DNA from: Neorhizobium sp. UBA7851
GTDB lineage: Bacteria > Pseudomonadota > Alphaproteobacteria > Rhizobiales > Rhizobiaceae
NCBI GenBank assembly: GCA_002500765.1
Contig: DLSX01000256.1
Location: 1 to 48,169, forward strand
DNA length: 48,169 bases
Direction: 5' to 3'
The first letter of the stretch is position 1; each line of letters begins with the position of its first letter. The notes beneath the pieces were generated by a model. That model made no database searches. It was not told the origin of the DNA and worked only from the letters and a program-made list of their open reading frames with translations. The translations under genes were made by a program, and so were the position numbers. Positions 17,659 through 25,086 of the stretch are shown in pieces.

Positions 17659-18081
17659 ATGGCGATTGAACGCACCTTCTCGATGATCAAGCCGGATGCC
17701 ACCAAGCGCAACCTGACCGGCGCTATCACCAAGGTATTCGAAGACAACGGCCTGCGCATCATCGCATCCAAGCGCGTATGGATGTCGAAGCGCGAAGCCG
17801 AAGGTTTTTACGCCGTTCACAAGGAACGCCCGTTCTTCGGCGAACTGGTTGAAGGCATGACCTCCGGCCCGACCATCGTTCAGGTTCTCGAAGGCGAAAA
17901 CGCCATCCTGAAGAACCGCGAAATCATGGGCGCCACCAACCCGGCAAACGCCGACGAAGGCACGATCCGCAAGCAGTTCGCCCTGTCGATCGGCGAAAAC
18001 TCGGTTCACGGTTCGGACGCTCCGGAAACCGCCGTTCAGGAAATCGCCTACTGGTTCGCAGAAACCGAAATCGTCGGCTAA
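17659..18081 (+). CDS. ndk: Nucleoside-diphosphate kinase
   Basis: Ndk transfers the gamma-phosphate between nucleoside triphosphates and diphosphates through a phosphohistidine, keeping NTP and dNTP pools balanced. The 140-residue sequence begins MAIERTFSMIKPDATKRNL and contains the active-site segment NSVHGSDAPETA with the catalytic His117. Length and sequence are those of a standard bacterial enzyme. The start is set by an AGGA ribosome site; the longer frame from 17560 is not family-like. A rho-independent terminator follows within 30 bases. Confidence 0.97.
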   Translation: MAIERTFSMIKPDATKRNLTGAITKVFEDNGLRIIASKRVWMSKREAEGFYAVHKERPFFGELVEGMTSGPTIVQVLEGENAILKNREIMGATNPANADEGTIRKQFALSIGENSVHGSDAPETAVQEIAYWFAETEIVG

Positions 18082-18106
18082 TTGCCGGATACGATTGTTG
18101 ATTGAA

Positions 18107-18135
18107 GAAGCCGGGGCTGACGCTCCGGCTTTTTA
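18107..18135 (+). terminator. Rho-independent terminator after ndk
   Basis: AAGCCGG (18108-18114) pairs with CCGGCTT (18125-18131) around a 10-base loop, followed by a run of T up to 18134. It ends ndk transcription. The convergent lipoprotein gene stops at 18133, so the stem may also stop transcripts from the other strand. Confidence 0.85.
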
Positions 18136-18636
18136 TTTGGGACAGTCGCTGTCCGCCGACATGTCCCGGCTTCCATCAGCGTGGAAGACCTCCGGATTGG
18201 GCGTATAACCGGGCCCGACGACAAGTGGCTTTGCAGGCAGCACGCTCTGGTCGACATCCGAGGTGATGCTCGTGACGATTTCCTGCAGAACATCACCCGA
18301 GACCGACAGGATGCGGATGGTCACGGTATAGGGATGATCCTTGCGGACGCATTGTACATGCGGGCTCTGGATGACGATCTTCTCGTCGACGGCAAAGATC
18401 TTTTCCCGGGCTGTCAGGACGTCGCCACCCTTCGGGTTTTCGAATTCCGCCGAAGCGATGCTGCCTTCCGGCAAGGAACGAAGCTTTTTCAGCGTGACGA
18501 GATAGTTGGCGGTCGCCACGCGATAGTTGAAGACGAAAAGGCGCCCGGAAAGCTCAACCAGCTTGCCTTCGGTCTCCCGTTGGCAGGAGGCGAGCAGAAG
18601 GATTGCAAGGGAAGCCGCGAGCGCCTTGCGTGTCAT
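18133..18636 (-). CDS. Hypothetical lipoprotein
   Basis: I do not recognise the family. The 167-residue protein begins MTRKALAASLAILLLASCQR, a clear lipoprotein signal with lipobox LASC, so the mature protein should be lipid-anchored at Cys18. The rest (VELSGRLFVFNYRVATANYL, then VTIRILSVSGDVLQEI, and VGPGYTPNPEVFHADGS) looks beta-rich and periplasmic. Its ATG overlaps the stop of the CGNR regulator upstream (ATGA), so the two are co-translated. The longer open frame to 18756 lies inside the regulator gene and is rejected. Confidence 0.75.
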   Translation of the reverse strand: MTRKALAASLAILLLASCQRETEGKLVELSGRLFVFNYRVATANYLVTLKKLRSLPEGSIASAEFENPKGGDVLTAREKIFAVDEKIVIQSPHVQCVRKDHPYTVTIRILSVSGDVLQEIVTSITSDVDQSVLPAKPLVVGPGYTPNPEVFHADGSRDMSADSDCPK

Positions 18637-19178
18637 GGCGATCTGTCCCTTTTGGCGCTGTAGTGGCGCGCGGCCTTCACCCGGTTGCCGCACACGGTCA
18701 TGTCGCACCAGACGCGGCTGCGGTTCTTGCTGCGGTCGATGAACAGCCAGCCGCAATTGCCGCAGATCCTGATCCTCTTGACCTCGCTTTCCGACAGCAG
18801 CCTCAGAGCCGAGTAGGCCGTCTCCGCCTCGAGCGATCCCCTGACGCCGAGCCGCAGCATGGCAGCTGTCGCTTCCAGGAGTTCGGCGAGAGCTATCGGT
18901 TTTTCCTCATCGTTCACGCAGGCCCGGAAATGGCGGTCGATCGTCTCGCGCAGGATGATGAAGCGGGCCTGGTTCTCGCCGGACACAGGAGAAAGCGTGC
19001 CGAACAAGGCGCGCTCGGCCGAGAATTCCCCAGCCGCTTTCGGAAATGCATCCAGCTGCTCCGGTTCGGCGAAACGGTCGATGCTGCGGGCGGGATCGAA
19101 GCGCAGGATGACGCTGTTGGCAACGTCCAGCGCTAGCGCGCCTCCGGCAAAACGATGTCGGGTCCACGAGAAGGTCAT
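18633..19178 (-). CDS. CGNR zinc-finger (ABATE-domain) putative regulator
   Basis: This family pairs an N-terminal ABATE domain, thought to sense a ligand or stress, with a C-terminal CGNR zinc finger thought to bind DNA; function is known mainly by inference. The 181-residue protein starts with a segment rich in LALDVANSV and ends with ICGNCGWLFIDRSKNRSRVW followed by CDMTVCGNR, giving the four-Cys zinc site (CxxC and CxxxxC) and the name-giving CGNR. It overlaps the downstream lipoprotein by ATGA and is divergent from a LivH-like permease only 64 bases away, which it may regulate. Confidence 0.88.
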   Translation of the reverse strand: MTFSWTRHRFAGGALALDVANSVILRFDPARSIDRFAEPEQLDAFPKAAGEFSAERALFGTLSPVSGENQARFIILRETIDRHFRACVNDEEKPIALAELLEATAAMLRLGVRGSLEAETAYSALRLLSESEVKRIRICGNCGWLFIDRSKNRSRVWCDMTVCGNRVKAARHYSAKRDRSP

Positions 19179-19191
19179 GGCCGATTGTAAC

Positions 19192-19219
19192 TTTCAAAAG
19201 CCATTTTACTAGTTATATT
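19192..19219 (+). promoter_or_regulatory. Candidate promoter of the LivH-like permease
   Basis: TTTCAA (19192-19197), a 16-base spacer and TATATT (19214-19219) form a possible sigma-70 promoter about 24 bases before the permease ATG. The -10 box is good and the -35 box weak. The same 64 bases must hold the promoter of the divergent CGNR gene; TACAAT at 19189-19184 on the minus strand could be its -10 box. Confidence 0.35.
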
Positions 19220-19242
19220 CACATTCTGGATCGGAGCTCCGG

Positions 19243-20139
19243 ATGGCCTATTTCCTGCAGCAGATCGCCAATGCCCTGCCGATCGCATCGCTCTATGCGG
19301 CGCTGGCCTTCGGTTACGCGGTTGCTTTTGCAGTCACCCGGCGCGCCGATATCACCTATGGTGCGATCTTCGCCTTTTCCGGCCACATCTATCTTCTCTT
19401 CGCCCATTTAGGCTGGGATCGGTTGTGGCTTGTCCTGCCGGCCTCCCTGGCGCTTGGAGCAGCAGCCGGATTGATTGGCGGGGTAGGGGCTGGCGTGGCG
19501 ATCGGGCAATTCGTCATGAGGCCGCTTTCCGCGGTCTCTCCGAATGCCATGATCGTCGCCTCGCTCGGCCTGGTGATGGTACTGATGGAGGGCGCGCGGC
19601 TTGCCTCCAATACGCGGGAACTCTGGCTGCCGCCTTTCCTCGATGACGGCATCGTCTTCTGGCAGGGTGCAGGTTTTACAGTGGCTCTGACACTGCTCCA
19701 GCTCATCAATACTGCGCTGATGCTGGTCATGGTTCTCGCCGGCCATCTCGTCCTCAGCCGCAGTCGTTTCGGGCGCAGATGGCGGGCCGTTTCCGACGAT
19801 CCTCTCGCGGCAGAATTGTCCGGCGTCAGCGCGGCCCGGATCTTCGTTTCGGCCTACGCTCTGGCGGCATTCTATGCCTCAGTCTGCGGTGTGCTGGCGA
19901 CATCCTATTACGGAACGATGGATTTCGGCGCCGGATTGCTGTTCGGTCTGAAAGTCGTGCTGATCGCGGCGGCGGGCGGACATTCGCAACCGCTCAAGGC
20001 GGCGGCAGGCGCGGCGGCGGTTGGACTGGCCGAAACCCTGTGGGGCGGCTACGGCCCGATCTTCTGGCGTGATCTGGCGGTGATCTCGGGGCTGGTGCTG
20101 CTGCTGGTTCTCAGTCGGCGGGAGAGGGTGGCAATTTAG
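19243..20139 (+). CDS. Branched-chain amino-acid-type ABC transporter permease (LivH-like)
   Basis: LivH-type permeases form half of the channel of HAAT-family importers for amino acids, amides or urea. The 298-residue protein has about eight hydrophobic segments and the family start (LPIASLYAALAFGYAVAFAV) and late motif (GLLFGLKVVLIAAAGGH). The segment after DDPLAAELSGVS corresponds to the loop that contacts the ATPase. An ATG with GGAG upstream marks the start. No LivM, LivG, LivF or binding-protein gene is adjacent, so it is an orphan here. It ends directly against moaE on the other strand. Confidence 0.85.
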   Translation: MAYFLQQIANALPIASLYAALAFGYAVAFAVTRRADITYGAIFAFSGHIYLLFAHLGWDRLWLVLPASLALGAAAGLIGGVGAGVAIGQFVMRPLSAVSPNAMIVASLGLVMVLMEGARLASNTRELWLPPFLDDGIVFWQGAGFTVALTLLQLINTALMLVMVLAGHLVLSRSRFGRRWRAVSDDPLAAELSGVSAARIFVSAYALAAFYASVCGVLATSYYGTMDFGAGLLFGLKVVLIAAAGGHSQPLKAAAGAAAVGLAETLWGGYGPIFWRDLAVISGLVLLLVLSRRERVAI

Positions 20140-20604
20140 TCAGCGCCATTTGTCCTTCGCCTTGTCGTCGATGCCTCTGGCTTCGATCCAGTTTCCGGCG
20201 GTGCCATCGGCCGCATGTTCCTTCTTCCAGAATGGGGCCGAGGTCTTCAGATAATCCATGATGAAATTGGCGCCGTCGAAGGCGGCCTGCCGATGCGGGG
20301 CGGCGGCGATGACCAGCACGATATTCTGGCCCGGCTCGATCCGGCCGTAACGATGGATGGCGGTCGCTCCCATCAGCGAAAAACGCTCGATCGCGAGATC
20401 GGCAATCCGCTTCATCTCGGTTTCAGCCATGCCGGGATAATGTTCCAGCTGCAGTGCCGAAAGCTTGCCCTGTTCGCCACGGCACAGCCCGACGAAGGAG
20501 ACGACGGCGCCGATATCGGTTCGGCCACCGGTGAGAGCATTGACTTCCGCCTGGAGGTCGAAGTCATGTGCCTGAACACGGATGGTTGGGGATGGAATGT
20601 TCAC
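20140..20604 (-). CDS. moaE: Molybdopterin synthase catalytic subunit MoaE
   Basis: MoaE and thiocarboxylated MoaD convert precursor Z (cPMP) to molybdopterin by inserting two sulfurs. The 154-residue sequence has the family segments GAVVSFVGLCRGEQGKL, LEHYPGMAETEMKRI, HRYGRIEPGQNIVLV and the lysine-bearing DYLKTSAPFWKKE near the active site. The start codon is GTG (MNIPSPTIRV), four bases after the moaD stop. It is last in a minus-strand run pgsA-moaD-moaE. Other molybdenum cofactor genes are not in the window. Confidence 0.95.
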   Translation of the reverse strand: MNIPSPTIRVQAHDFDLQAEVNALTGGRTDIGAVVSFVGLCRGEQGKLSALQLEHYPGMAETEMKRIADLAIERFSLMGATAIHRYGRIEPGQNIVLVIAAAPHRQAAFDGANFIMDYLKTSAPFWKKEHAADGTAGNWIEARGIDDKAKDKWR

Positions 20605-20608
20605 CGGA

Positions 20609-20866
20609 TCAGCCGCCTGTCATCGGCGGGAAGATACCGATCTCCCGAGCGCCGGCAATCGTCTCGTCATGCTCCACATGTTCCTGATTGATCGCCACAC
20701 GGACCACGTCGGGAAATTGAAGCGCAGTCTCGTATTCCTCGCCCAGGCCTTTGAGATGAATCAGCAAATCGCGAACGGTGACGACGGAAACGGGAAGCTC
20801 TATCTGTTCTTCCGTCTTGCCGATGCGCTCGCGAACCCAGGCGAAATAGATGAGATTGACCTTCAT
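20609..20866 (-). CDS. moaD: Molybdopterin synthase sulfur carrier subunit MoaD
   Basis: MoaD is a ubiquitin-like sulfur carrier, adenylated and thiocarboxylated at its C-terminal Gly-Gly. The 85-residue protein starts MKVNLIYFAWVRERIGK and ends in MTGG, so the essential C-terminal diglycine is intact. I chose the start at 20866, with GAGG 8 bases upstream, over the longer frame from 20893, which would overlap the pgsA stop. It lies between pgsA (10 bases upstream) and moaE, so it is probably in one transcript with both. Confidence 0.93.
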   Translation of the reverse strand: MKVNLIYFAWVRERIGKTEEQIELPVSVVTVRDLLIHLKGLGEEYETALQFPDVVRVAINQEHVEHDETIAGAREIGIFPPMTGG

Positions 20867-20876
20867 TGAGGTGTCC

Positions 20877-21464
20877 TCAATCCGCATCAACAAGATGCTT
20901 CACGCCGGCCTTGAAGTAGTCGTAACCGGTATAGAAGGTCAGGATCGCGGCGACCCAGAGGAGGGCGATGCCCATTTCGGTAATGTAGGGAACGACCTTG
21001 TCGCCGGCGGGGCCGGCGAGCAGGAAGGCGATCGACACCATCTGGATCGTCGTCTTCCACTTGGCGACCCGCGTCACAGGGACCGAGACCTTCAGCGCTG
21101 CGAGATATTCGCGCAGGCCCGAGACCAGGATCTCACGACACAGAATGGTAATTGCCGCCCAGAGCGACCAGCCGGCGATCGTGCCGTCGGCTGCCATCAA
21201 GAGCAGAACGGAGGCCACTAGCAGCTTGTCCGCGATCGGATCGAGCATCCGGCCGATATTCGACGTCTGGTTCCAGATGCGCGCCAGATAGCCGTCGAGA
21301 TAATCCGTGAGCGAGGCGATCACGAACAGCCACAGCGCCGTCCAGCGCGCCGTATCCGAGCTTTCCAGCTTGCCTTCGACGAAGAAGCAAAGGACGATCA
21401 CCGGCACCGCGACGATGCGCGCATAGGTGAGGAGATTGGGGATATTGTATGCGCGGGAAGCCAT
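20877..21464 (-). CDS. pgsA: CDP-diacylglycerol--glycerol-3-phosphate 3-phosphatidyltransferase
   Basis: PgsA makes phosphatidylglycerophosphate, the committed step to phosphatidylglycerol and cardiolipin, at the inner membrane. The 195-residue protein starts MASRAYNIPNLLTYARIVAV, has four to six membrane segments, and carries the complete CDP-alcohol phosphotransferase motif D54-x2-D57-G58-x2-A61-R62-x8-G71-x3-D75-x3-D79. The molybdopterin synthase genes follow closely downstream, a common rhizobial order; uvrC lies upstream beyond a repeat element. Confidence 0.95.
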   Translation of the reverse strand: MASRAYNIPNLLTYARIVAVPVIVLCFFVEGKLESSDTARWTALWLFVIASLTDYLDGYLARIWNQTSNIGRMLDPIADKLLVASVLLLMAADGTIAGWSLWAAITILCREILVSGLREYLAALKVSVPVTRVAKWKTTIQMVSIAFLLAGPAGDKVVPYITEMGIALLWVAAILTFYTGYDYFKAGVKHLVDAD

Positions 21465-21582
21465 ATCGTACCTATGCTTGCGGGTTGTTCCCTAGTTGAT
21501 GCGTCGAAGGCCAAGCGTCAACCGGTTTCGCGGCTTTTTTACAGACGATTGTGACAGGCGATCAATTCGTTGCCGGGCATCA

Positions 21583-21710
21583 GCCCATCACCCTAACCCT
21601 CTCCCCGCTTGCGGGGAGAGGGGACGTGCCCCGATTGCAGCGCTGACGCCCGCGGCTTGCGTCCTTTTCCCCGCGCGCGGGGAAAAGGTGCCGGCAGGCG
21701 GATGAGGGGC
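21583..21710. repeat. Rhizobial intergenic mosaic-type repeat (RIME-like), copy 1
   Basis: A 128-base element fills most of the gap between pgsA and uvrC. It contains two large palindromes: CCCTCTCCCCGC/GCGGGGAGAGGG (21597-21622, perfect 12-bp stem) and CCTTTTCCCCGCG with its complement (21663-21688). It ends CCGGCAGGCGGATGAGGGGC. A second copy lies at 26212-26351. The build matches the intergenic mosaic elements known in rhizobia. The assignment to RIME is from memory and not checked. Confidence 0.8.
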
Positions 21711-21722
21711 TAGCCACCCTGT

Positions 21723-23789
21723 TCAACTCGGCCGGGTTTCATGAAAATGGTTATACACCTGCTTGGCGACAGCCTCCGAAATGCCTTCGACCGCCATGAG
21801 ATCATTGAGGCCTGCGCGCGACACCGCCTTTGCCGTGCCGAAATGCTGCAGAAGCTTGCGCTTCCGGCCCGGCCCGATGCCGGAAATCTCGTCCAGCGGG
21901 TTCTTGATCATCTCCTTCTTGCGCCGCGCCCGGTGTGAGCCGATCGCGAACCTGTGGGCCTCGTCGCGCATGCGCTGGATGAAGTAGAGAACCGGATCAC
22001 GCGGTGGCAGCGAGAAATCGCTTTTGCCATCGGCAAAGAAACGCTCTCGCCCGGCATCGCGGTCGACGCCCTTGGCGACCCCGATGGCGGTAACGACATC
22101 GCGAATGCCGAGTTCATCGAGGATCGCGCGCACGGCGGTCATCTGTCCCTGGCCGCCGTCGATGAGGATCACGTCGGGCCATGCAGGGAAGGCGGCATCG
22201 TTGATGTCGTCGGCTGTCGTTTCCGGTGCTGCTTCTGCGGTGGCGTTCGCCGAGATGCTACGGTTCGGAATGCCTTCCTCCTTTATGAGGCGGGAGAAGC
22301 GCCGCGTCATCACTTCCTTCATCATGCCGAAATCGTCACCGGGAGTTATGTCGGTCGATTTGATGTTGAACTTGCGGTACTGGCCCTTCACGAAACCTTC
22401 CGGCCCTGCCACGACCATGCCGCCGACGGCATTCGTCCCCATGATATGAGAGTTGTCGTAGATCTCGATGCGGCGCGGCAGATAGGGAAGCGCAAATGTC
22501 TCGGCCAGCCCCTTCAGCAGTCGCGCCTGCGAGGATGTCTCGGCCAGCTTGCGGCCATGCGCCTCGCGTGCATTGGCGAGAACATGATCGACGAGATCGC
22601 GCTTTTCGCCCCGCTGCGGCACCAGGATAGCAACCTTGTGGCCGGCCTTTTCCGAAAAGGCGAGCGCCAGCAAATCCTGTTCCTCGACCGTTTCGGAAAG
22701 CAGGATCTGCTTCGGCACGGGCTTGTCGTCATAGAATTGCGCGAGGAAGGCGTTCAGCACTTCCGCCGCCGGCATCTGCGGATCGGCCTTCGGGAAATAG
22801 GCGCGGTTGCCCCAGTTCTGCCCGGTGCGGAAGAAGAAGACCTGGATGCAGGTCAATCCACCCTCGTGATGGATGGCAAAGATGTCCGCCTCCTCGACGC
22901 CGGCCGGGTTGATGCCCTGGTGGCTCTGGACGTGGCTAAGCGCTGCCAGACGATCGCGATAGATCGCGGCCCGCTCGAAATCGAGATCTTCGGATGCTTC
23001 CTGCATCTGCTTGGCGATGACGGTTTTGACGTTCTGGCTCTGGCCGGACAGAAAGTCCGATGCTTCCTTGACGAGCTCGGCATACCCCGCATCGCTGACT
23101 TCATGCGTGCAGGGGCCGGAACAGCGCTTGATCTGATAGAGCAGGCAGGGCCGCGTACGCGTCTCGAACACGCTGTCGGTACAGGTGCGCAAGAGGAATG
23201 CCCGTTGCAATGAATTGATCGTCCGTCCGACGGCGGAAGCGGATGCGAAGGGGCCGAAATATTGCCCCTTTCGCGCGCGCGCGCCGCGATGTTTCATCAG
23301 GGCAGGGGCGCGGTGGTCGCCGCTGATGAGAATATAGGGAAACGATTTGTCGTCGCGCAAAAGCACGTTGAAGCGCGGGCGCAGCCGCTTAATCAGGTTG
23401 GCTTCGAGCAACAGCGCCTCGGTTTCCGTCCGCGTCGTGACGAATTCCATATGCGTCGTCTCGCGCACCATGCGGGTCAGACGGTTCGAATGCAGCCTGC
23501 CTTGCGCATAATTGCCGACGCGTTTCTTCAGGCTGCGGGCCTTGCCGACATACATGACATCGCCGGCCTCGTTGAACATGCGGTAGACGCCCGGGGCATT
23601 CGGCAGATGCTTGACGAACTCGGCGATCAGATCGGCCCCCTTGAGGCCGCTTTCGTTCTTCACCGCCTCGTTCCAGTCGATGGACGCGGTGATGGTGTCG
23701 GCAGCCGTATCCGGCGCCGTGACGTCATCCTCGTCATCATCGATGTCATCGTAGAGAACGCCGCCATCCGGCAGCTTCTTGTCGTTCAT
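21723..23789 (-). CDS. uvrC: Excinuclease ABC subunit C
   Basis: UvrC makes both incisions in nucleotide excision repair after UvrA and UvrB find the lesion. The 688-residue product has an N-terminal GIY-YIG nuclease (PGVYRMFNEAGDVMYVGKAR, from about residue 66), a UVR motif (ASEDLDFERAAIYRDRLAAL), the RNase H-like nuclease (IDGGQGQ segment) and C-terminal helix-hairpin-helix (GPGRKRKLLQHFG, then MAVEGISEAVA). The first 60 residues are an acidic extension (DDIDDDEDD) absent from E. coli UvrC. I chose the start at 23789, with GGAG upstream; the open frame continues to 24020 without family similarity. Confidence 0.96.
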   Translation of the reverse strand: MNDKKLPDGGVLYDDIDDDEDDVTAPDTAADTITASIDWNEAVKNESGLKGADLIAEFVKHLPNAPGVYRMFNEAGDVMYVGKARSLKKRVGNYAQGRLHSNRLTRMVRETTHMEFVTTRTETEALLLEANLIKRLRPRFNVLLRDDKSFPYILISGDHRAPALMKHRGARARKGQYFGPFASASAVGRTINSLQRAFLLRTCTDSVFETRTRPCLLYQIKRCSGPCTHEVSDAGYAELVKEASDFLSGQSQNVKTVIAKQMQEASEDLDFERAAIYRDRLAALSHVQSHQGINPAGVEEADIFAIHHEGGLTCIQVFFFRTGQNWGNRAYFPKADPQMPAAEVLNAFLAQFYDDKPVPKQILLSETVEEQDLLALAFSEKAGHKVAILVPQRGEKRDLVDHVLANAREAHGRKLAETSSQARLLKGLAETFALPYLPRRIEIYDNSHIMGTNAVGGMVVAGPEGFVKGQYRKFNIKSTDITPGDDFGMMKEVMTRRFSRLIKEEGIPNRSISANATAEAAPETTADDINDAAFPAWPDVILIDGGQGQMTAVRAILDELGIRDVVTAIGVAKGVDRDAGRERFFADGKSDFSLPPRDPVLYFIQRMRDEAHRFAIGSHRARRKKEMIKNPLDEISGIGPGRKRKLLQHFGTAKAVSRAGLNDLMAVEGISEAVAKQVYNHFHETRPS

Positions 23790-24117
23790 TCCGTATCTCC
23801 GCGGGCCATATCTTTGCTGGAAAGCGCACAGGTGCCGGGCTCGCCATATCTCGAATCGAAGTCGATCGCTGCTTTCACAGATAGTGTCCGGCGGTGCGGT
23901 TTGGAAGCAGGTGCGTCTGCTGCGTTTCAATCGCGCCGGATAATGAAATGCGGCGGCATTCGGATGGTCACGACGGCGTGAGGCCGGGATGGGTGCGCGC
24001 AGACATGTATTTCGAAGCATAAATAACGAGGGCTACGCGGCGCTCCGCTTGATCTAAACTCGGACAATAAGTGTATCCGTTCGAGGAGTTGATGATTATT
24101 ATTGGATTTTGTGTGTA

Positions 24118-24146
24118 TTGACTTAGATTTTCTGGTCTGTTAAGAA
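24118..24146 (+). promoter_or_regulatory. Candidate promoter of the outer-membrane protein gene
   Basis: TTGACT (24118-24123), a 17-base spacer and TAAGAA (24141-24146) lie in the AT-rich block. The -35 box is nearly consensus and the -10 box only moderate. If real, transcription would start near 24153 and leave a leader of about 230 bases before the ATG. Confidence 0.4.
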
Positions 24147-24209
24147 ATAAGAAAGAAATGTAAAACGGTTAATTAATAAATTAGTATTCCGTTAGGGTTA
24201 ATAAAATAC

Positions 24210-24229
24210 ATGTTGCGGCGATGCAACAT
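24210..24229. promoter_or_regulatory. Inverted repeat in the leader of the outer-membrane protein gene
   Basis: ATGTTGC-GGCGAT-GCAACAT is a perfect 7-bp inverted repeat with a 6-base centre. It has the size of a dimeric regulator site but could equally be a small RNA hairpin in the leader. There is no T-run, so it is not a terminator. Confidence 0.4.
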
Positions 24230-24385
24230 CAAGATTTAGCCTTCTGCCTGCCGCAATCAATTCACAATTCGGCTCTTTCATCTCCGCAATTGCATTCCAA
24301 ATTCTCCTTAGCGAGCAGGGAACAAAGCTGTCGCCAACAATGTTGATGTGACGCCTTCCCGGCAGCATTAAAAGGAGAAAAATGT

Positions 24386-25024
24386 ATGCGTATTCTCATC
24401 GCAACTCTGATGGCCTCGGCTGCCAGCTTCATCGCAATTTCCGCGGCCAATGCTGCTGATGCTGTAGAGCAGATCCCGCAGGCGCCGGTTGCTGTTGAAG
24501 AACCGGCTCCGGCCGTTGGCAACTGGCAGGGATACTATCTCGGTGCCACCGGCGCGTACGACTGGGGTCGTTTCGGCGAAGGCGACCGTGACGGCAAGCT
24601 CGGTGGTGGTCTCTACACCGGTTACAACTGGCAGAGCGGCCAGATCGTCTACGGTGTTGAAGGCGACGTCGCCTATAACGGCGAAAAGGCCGACACCTAT
24701 CCGGATCTCGAAGGCAAGGCTGGCTGGAACGGCTCGCTGCGCGGCCGCGTCGGTTACGACATGAACCCCTTCCTGATCTACGGTACGGCCGGTGTTGCCA
24801 TCCAGGACAACAAGCTGTCCGACGCGACGTCTTCTGAAAGCAAGACTGCCGTTGGTTACACGGTCGGTGCCGGTGCGGAAGCATTCGTCACCAACAACAT
24901 CACGGCCCGTCTCGAATATCGTTACACCGATTTCGGCTCCAAGGATTACAACCTCGATAGCGGCTCCTTCTCGAAGGGCTATGACGACCACAGCGTCAAG
25001 GTCGGTATCGGCGTCAAGTTCTAA
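24386..25024 (+). CDS. Outer-membrane beta-barrel protein, Omp25/Omp31 type
   Basis: The 212-residue protein starts with a Sec signal peptide (MRILIATLMASAASFIAISA, cleavage after ANA near residue 23). A short proline-rich segment (QAPVAVEEPAPAVGNW) follows. The remainder alternates Gly and aromatic residues in eight-strand barrel fashion (YYLGATGAYDWGRF, GLYTGYNWQSGQIVYGVEGD, RGRVGYDMNPFLIYGTAGVA, TARLEYRYTDFG) and ends in KF, the C-terminal aromatic signal for barrel insertion. This is the small alphaproteobacterial porin-like family (Omp25/RopB). AAGGAG lies about 9 bases upstream. The codon use is strongly biased, consistent with high expression. A strong terminator follows. Confidence 0.93.
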   Translation: MRILIATLMASAASFIAISAANAADAVEQIPQAPVAVEEPAPAVGNWQGYYLGATGAYDWGRFGEGDRDGKLGGGLYTGYNWQSGQIVYGVEGDVAYNGEKADTYPDLEGKAGWNGSLRGRVGYDMNPFLIYGTAGVAIQDNKLSDATSSESKTAVGYTVGAGAEAFVTNNITARLEYRYTDFGSKDYNLDSGSFSKGYDDHSVKVGIGVKF

Positions 25025-25051
25025 TAGACTTATAGCCTTGACAGGCTGGGG

Positions 25052-25083
25052 AAGCCCGCGGCGTGAATGCCGCGGGCTTTTTT
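25052..25083 (+). terminator. Strong rho-independent terminator after the outer-membrane protein gene
   Basis: GCCCGCGGC (25054-25062) and GCCGCGGGC (25069-25077) form a perfect 9-bp stem, extended by two A-T pairs, with a GTGAAT loop and six T. It ends three bases before the stop of the convergent binding-protein gene. Confidence 0.92.
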
Positions 25084-25086
25084 GCG

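Larger units (their letters stand above)
23790..24385. other. 596-base intergenic region, AT-rich in its centre
   Basis: No gene is supported between uvrC and the outer-membrane protein gene. The part near uvrC has ordinary base composition. From about 24060 to 24235 the DNA becomes strikingly AT-rich; I count 14 G or C in the 60 bases 24121-24180. This stretch holds a candidate promoter and an inverted repeat (listed separately). The size suggests a long 5' leader, and the AT-rich block could bind a MucR/Ros-type or H-NS-like regulator. A small RNA here cannot be excluded. Confidence 0.5.
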
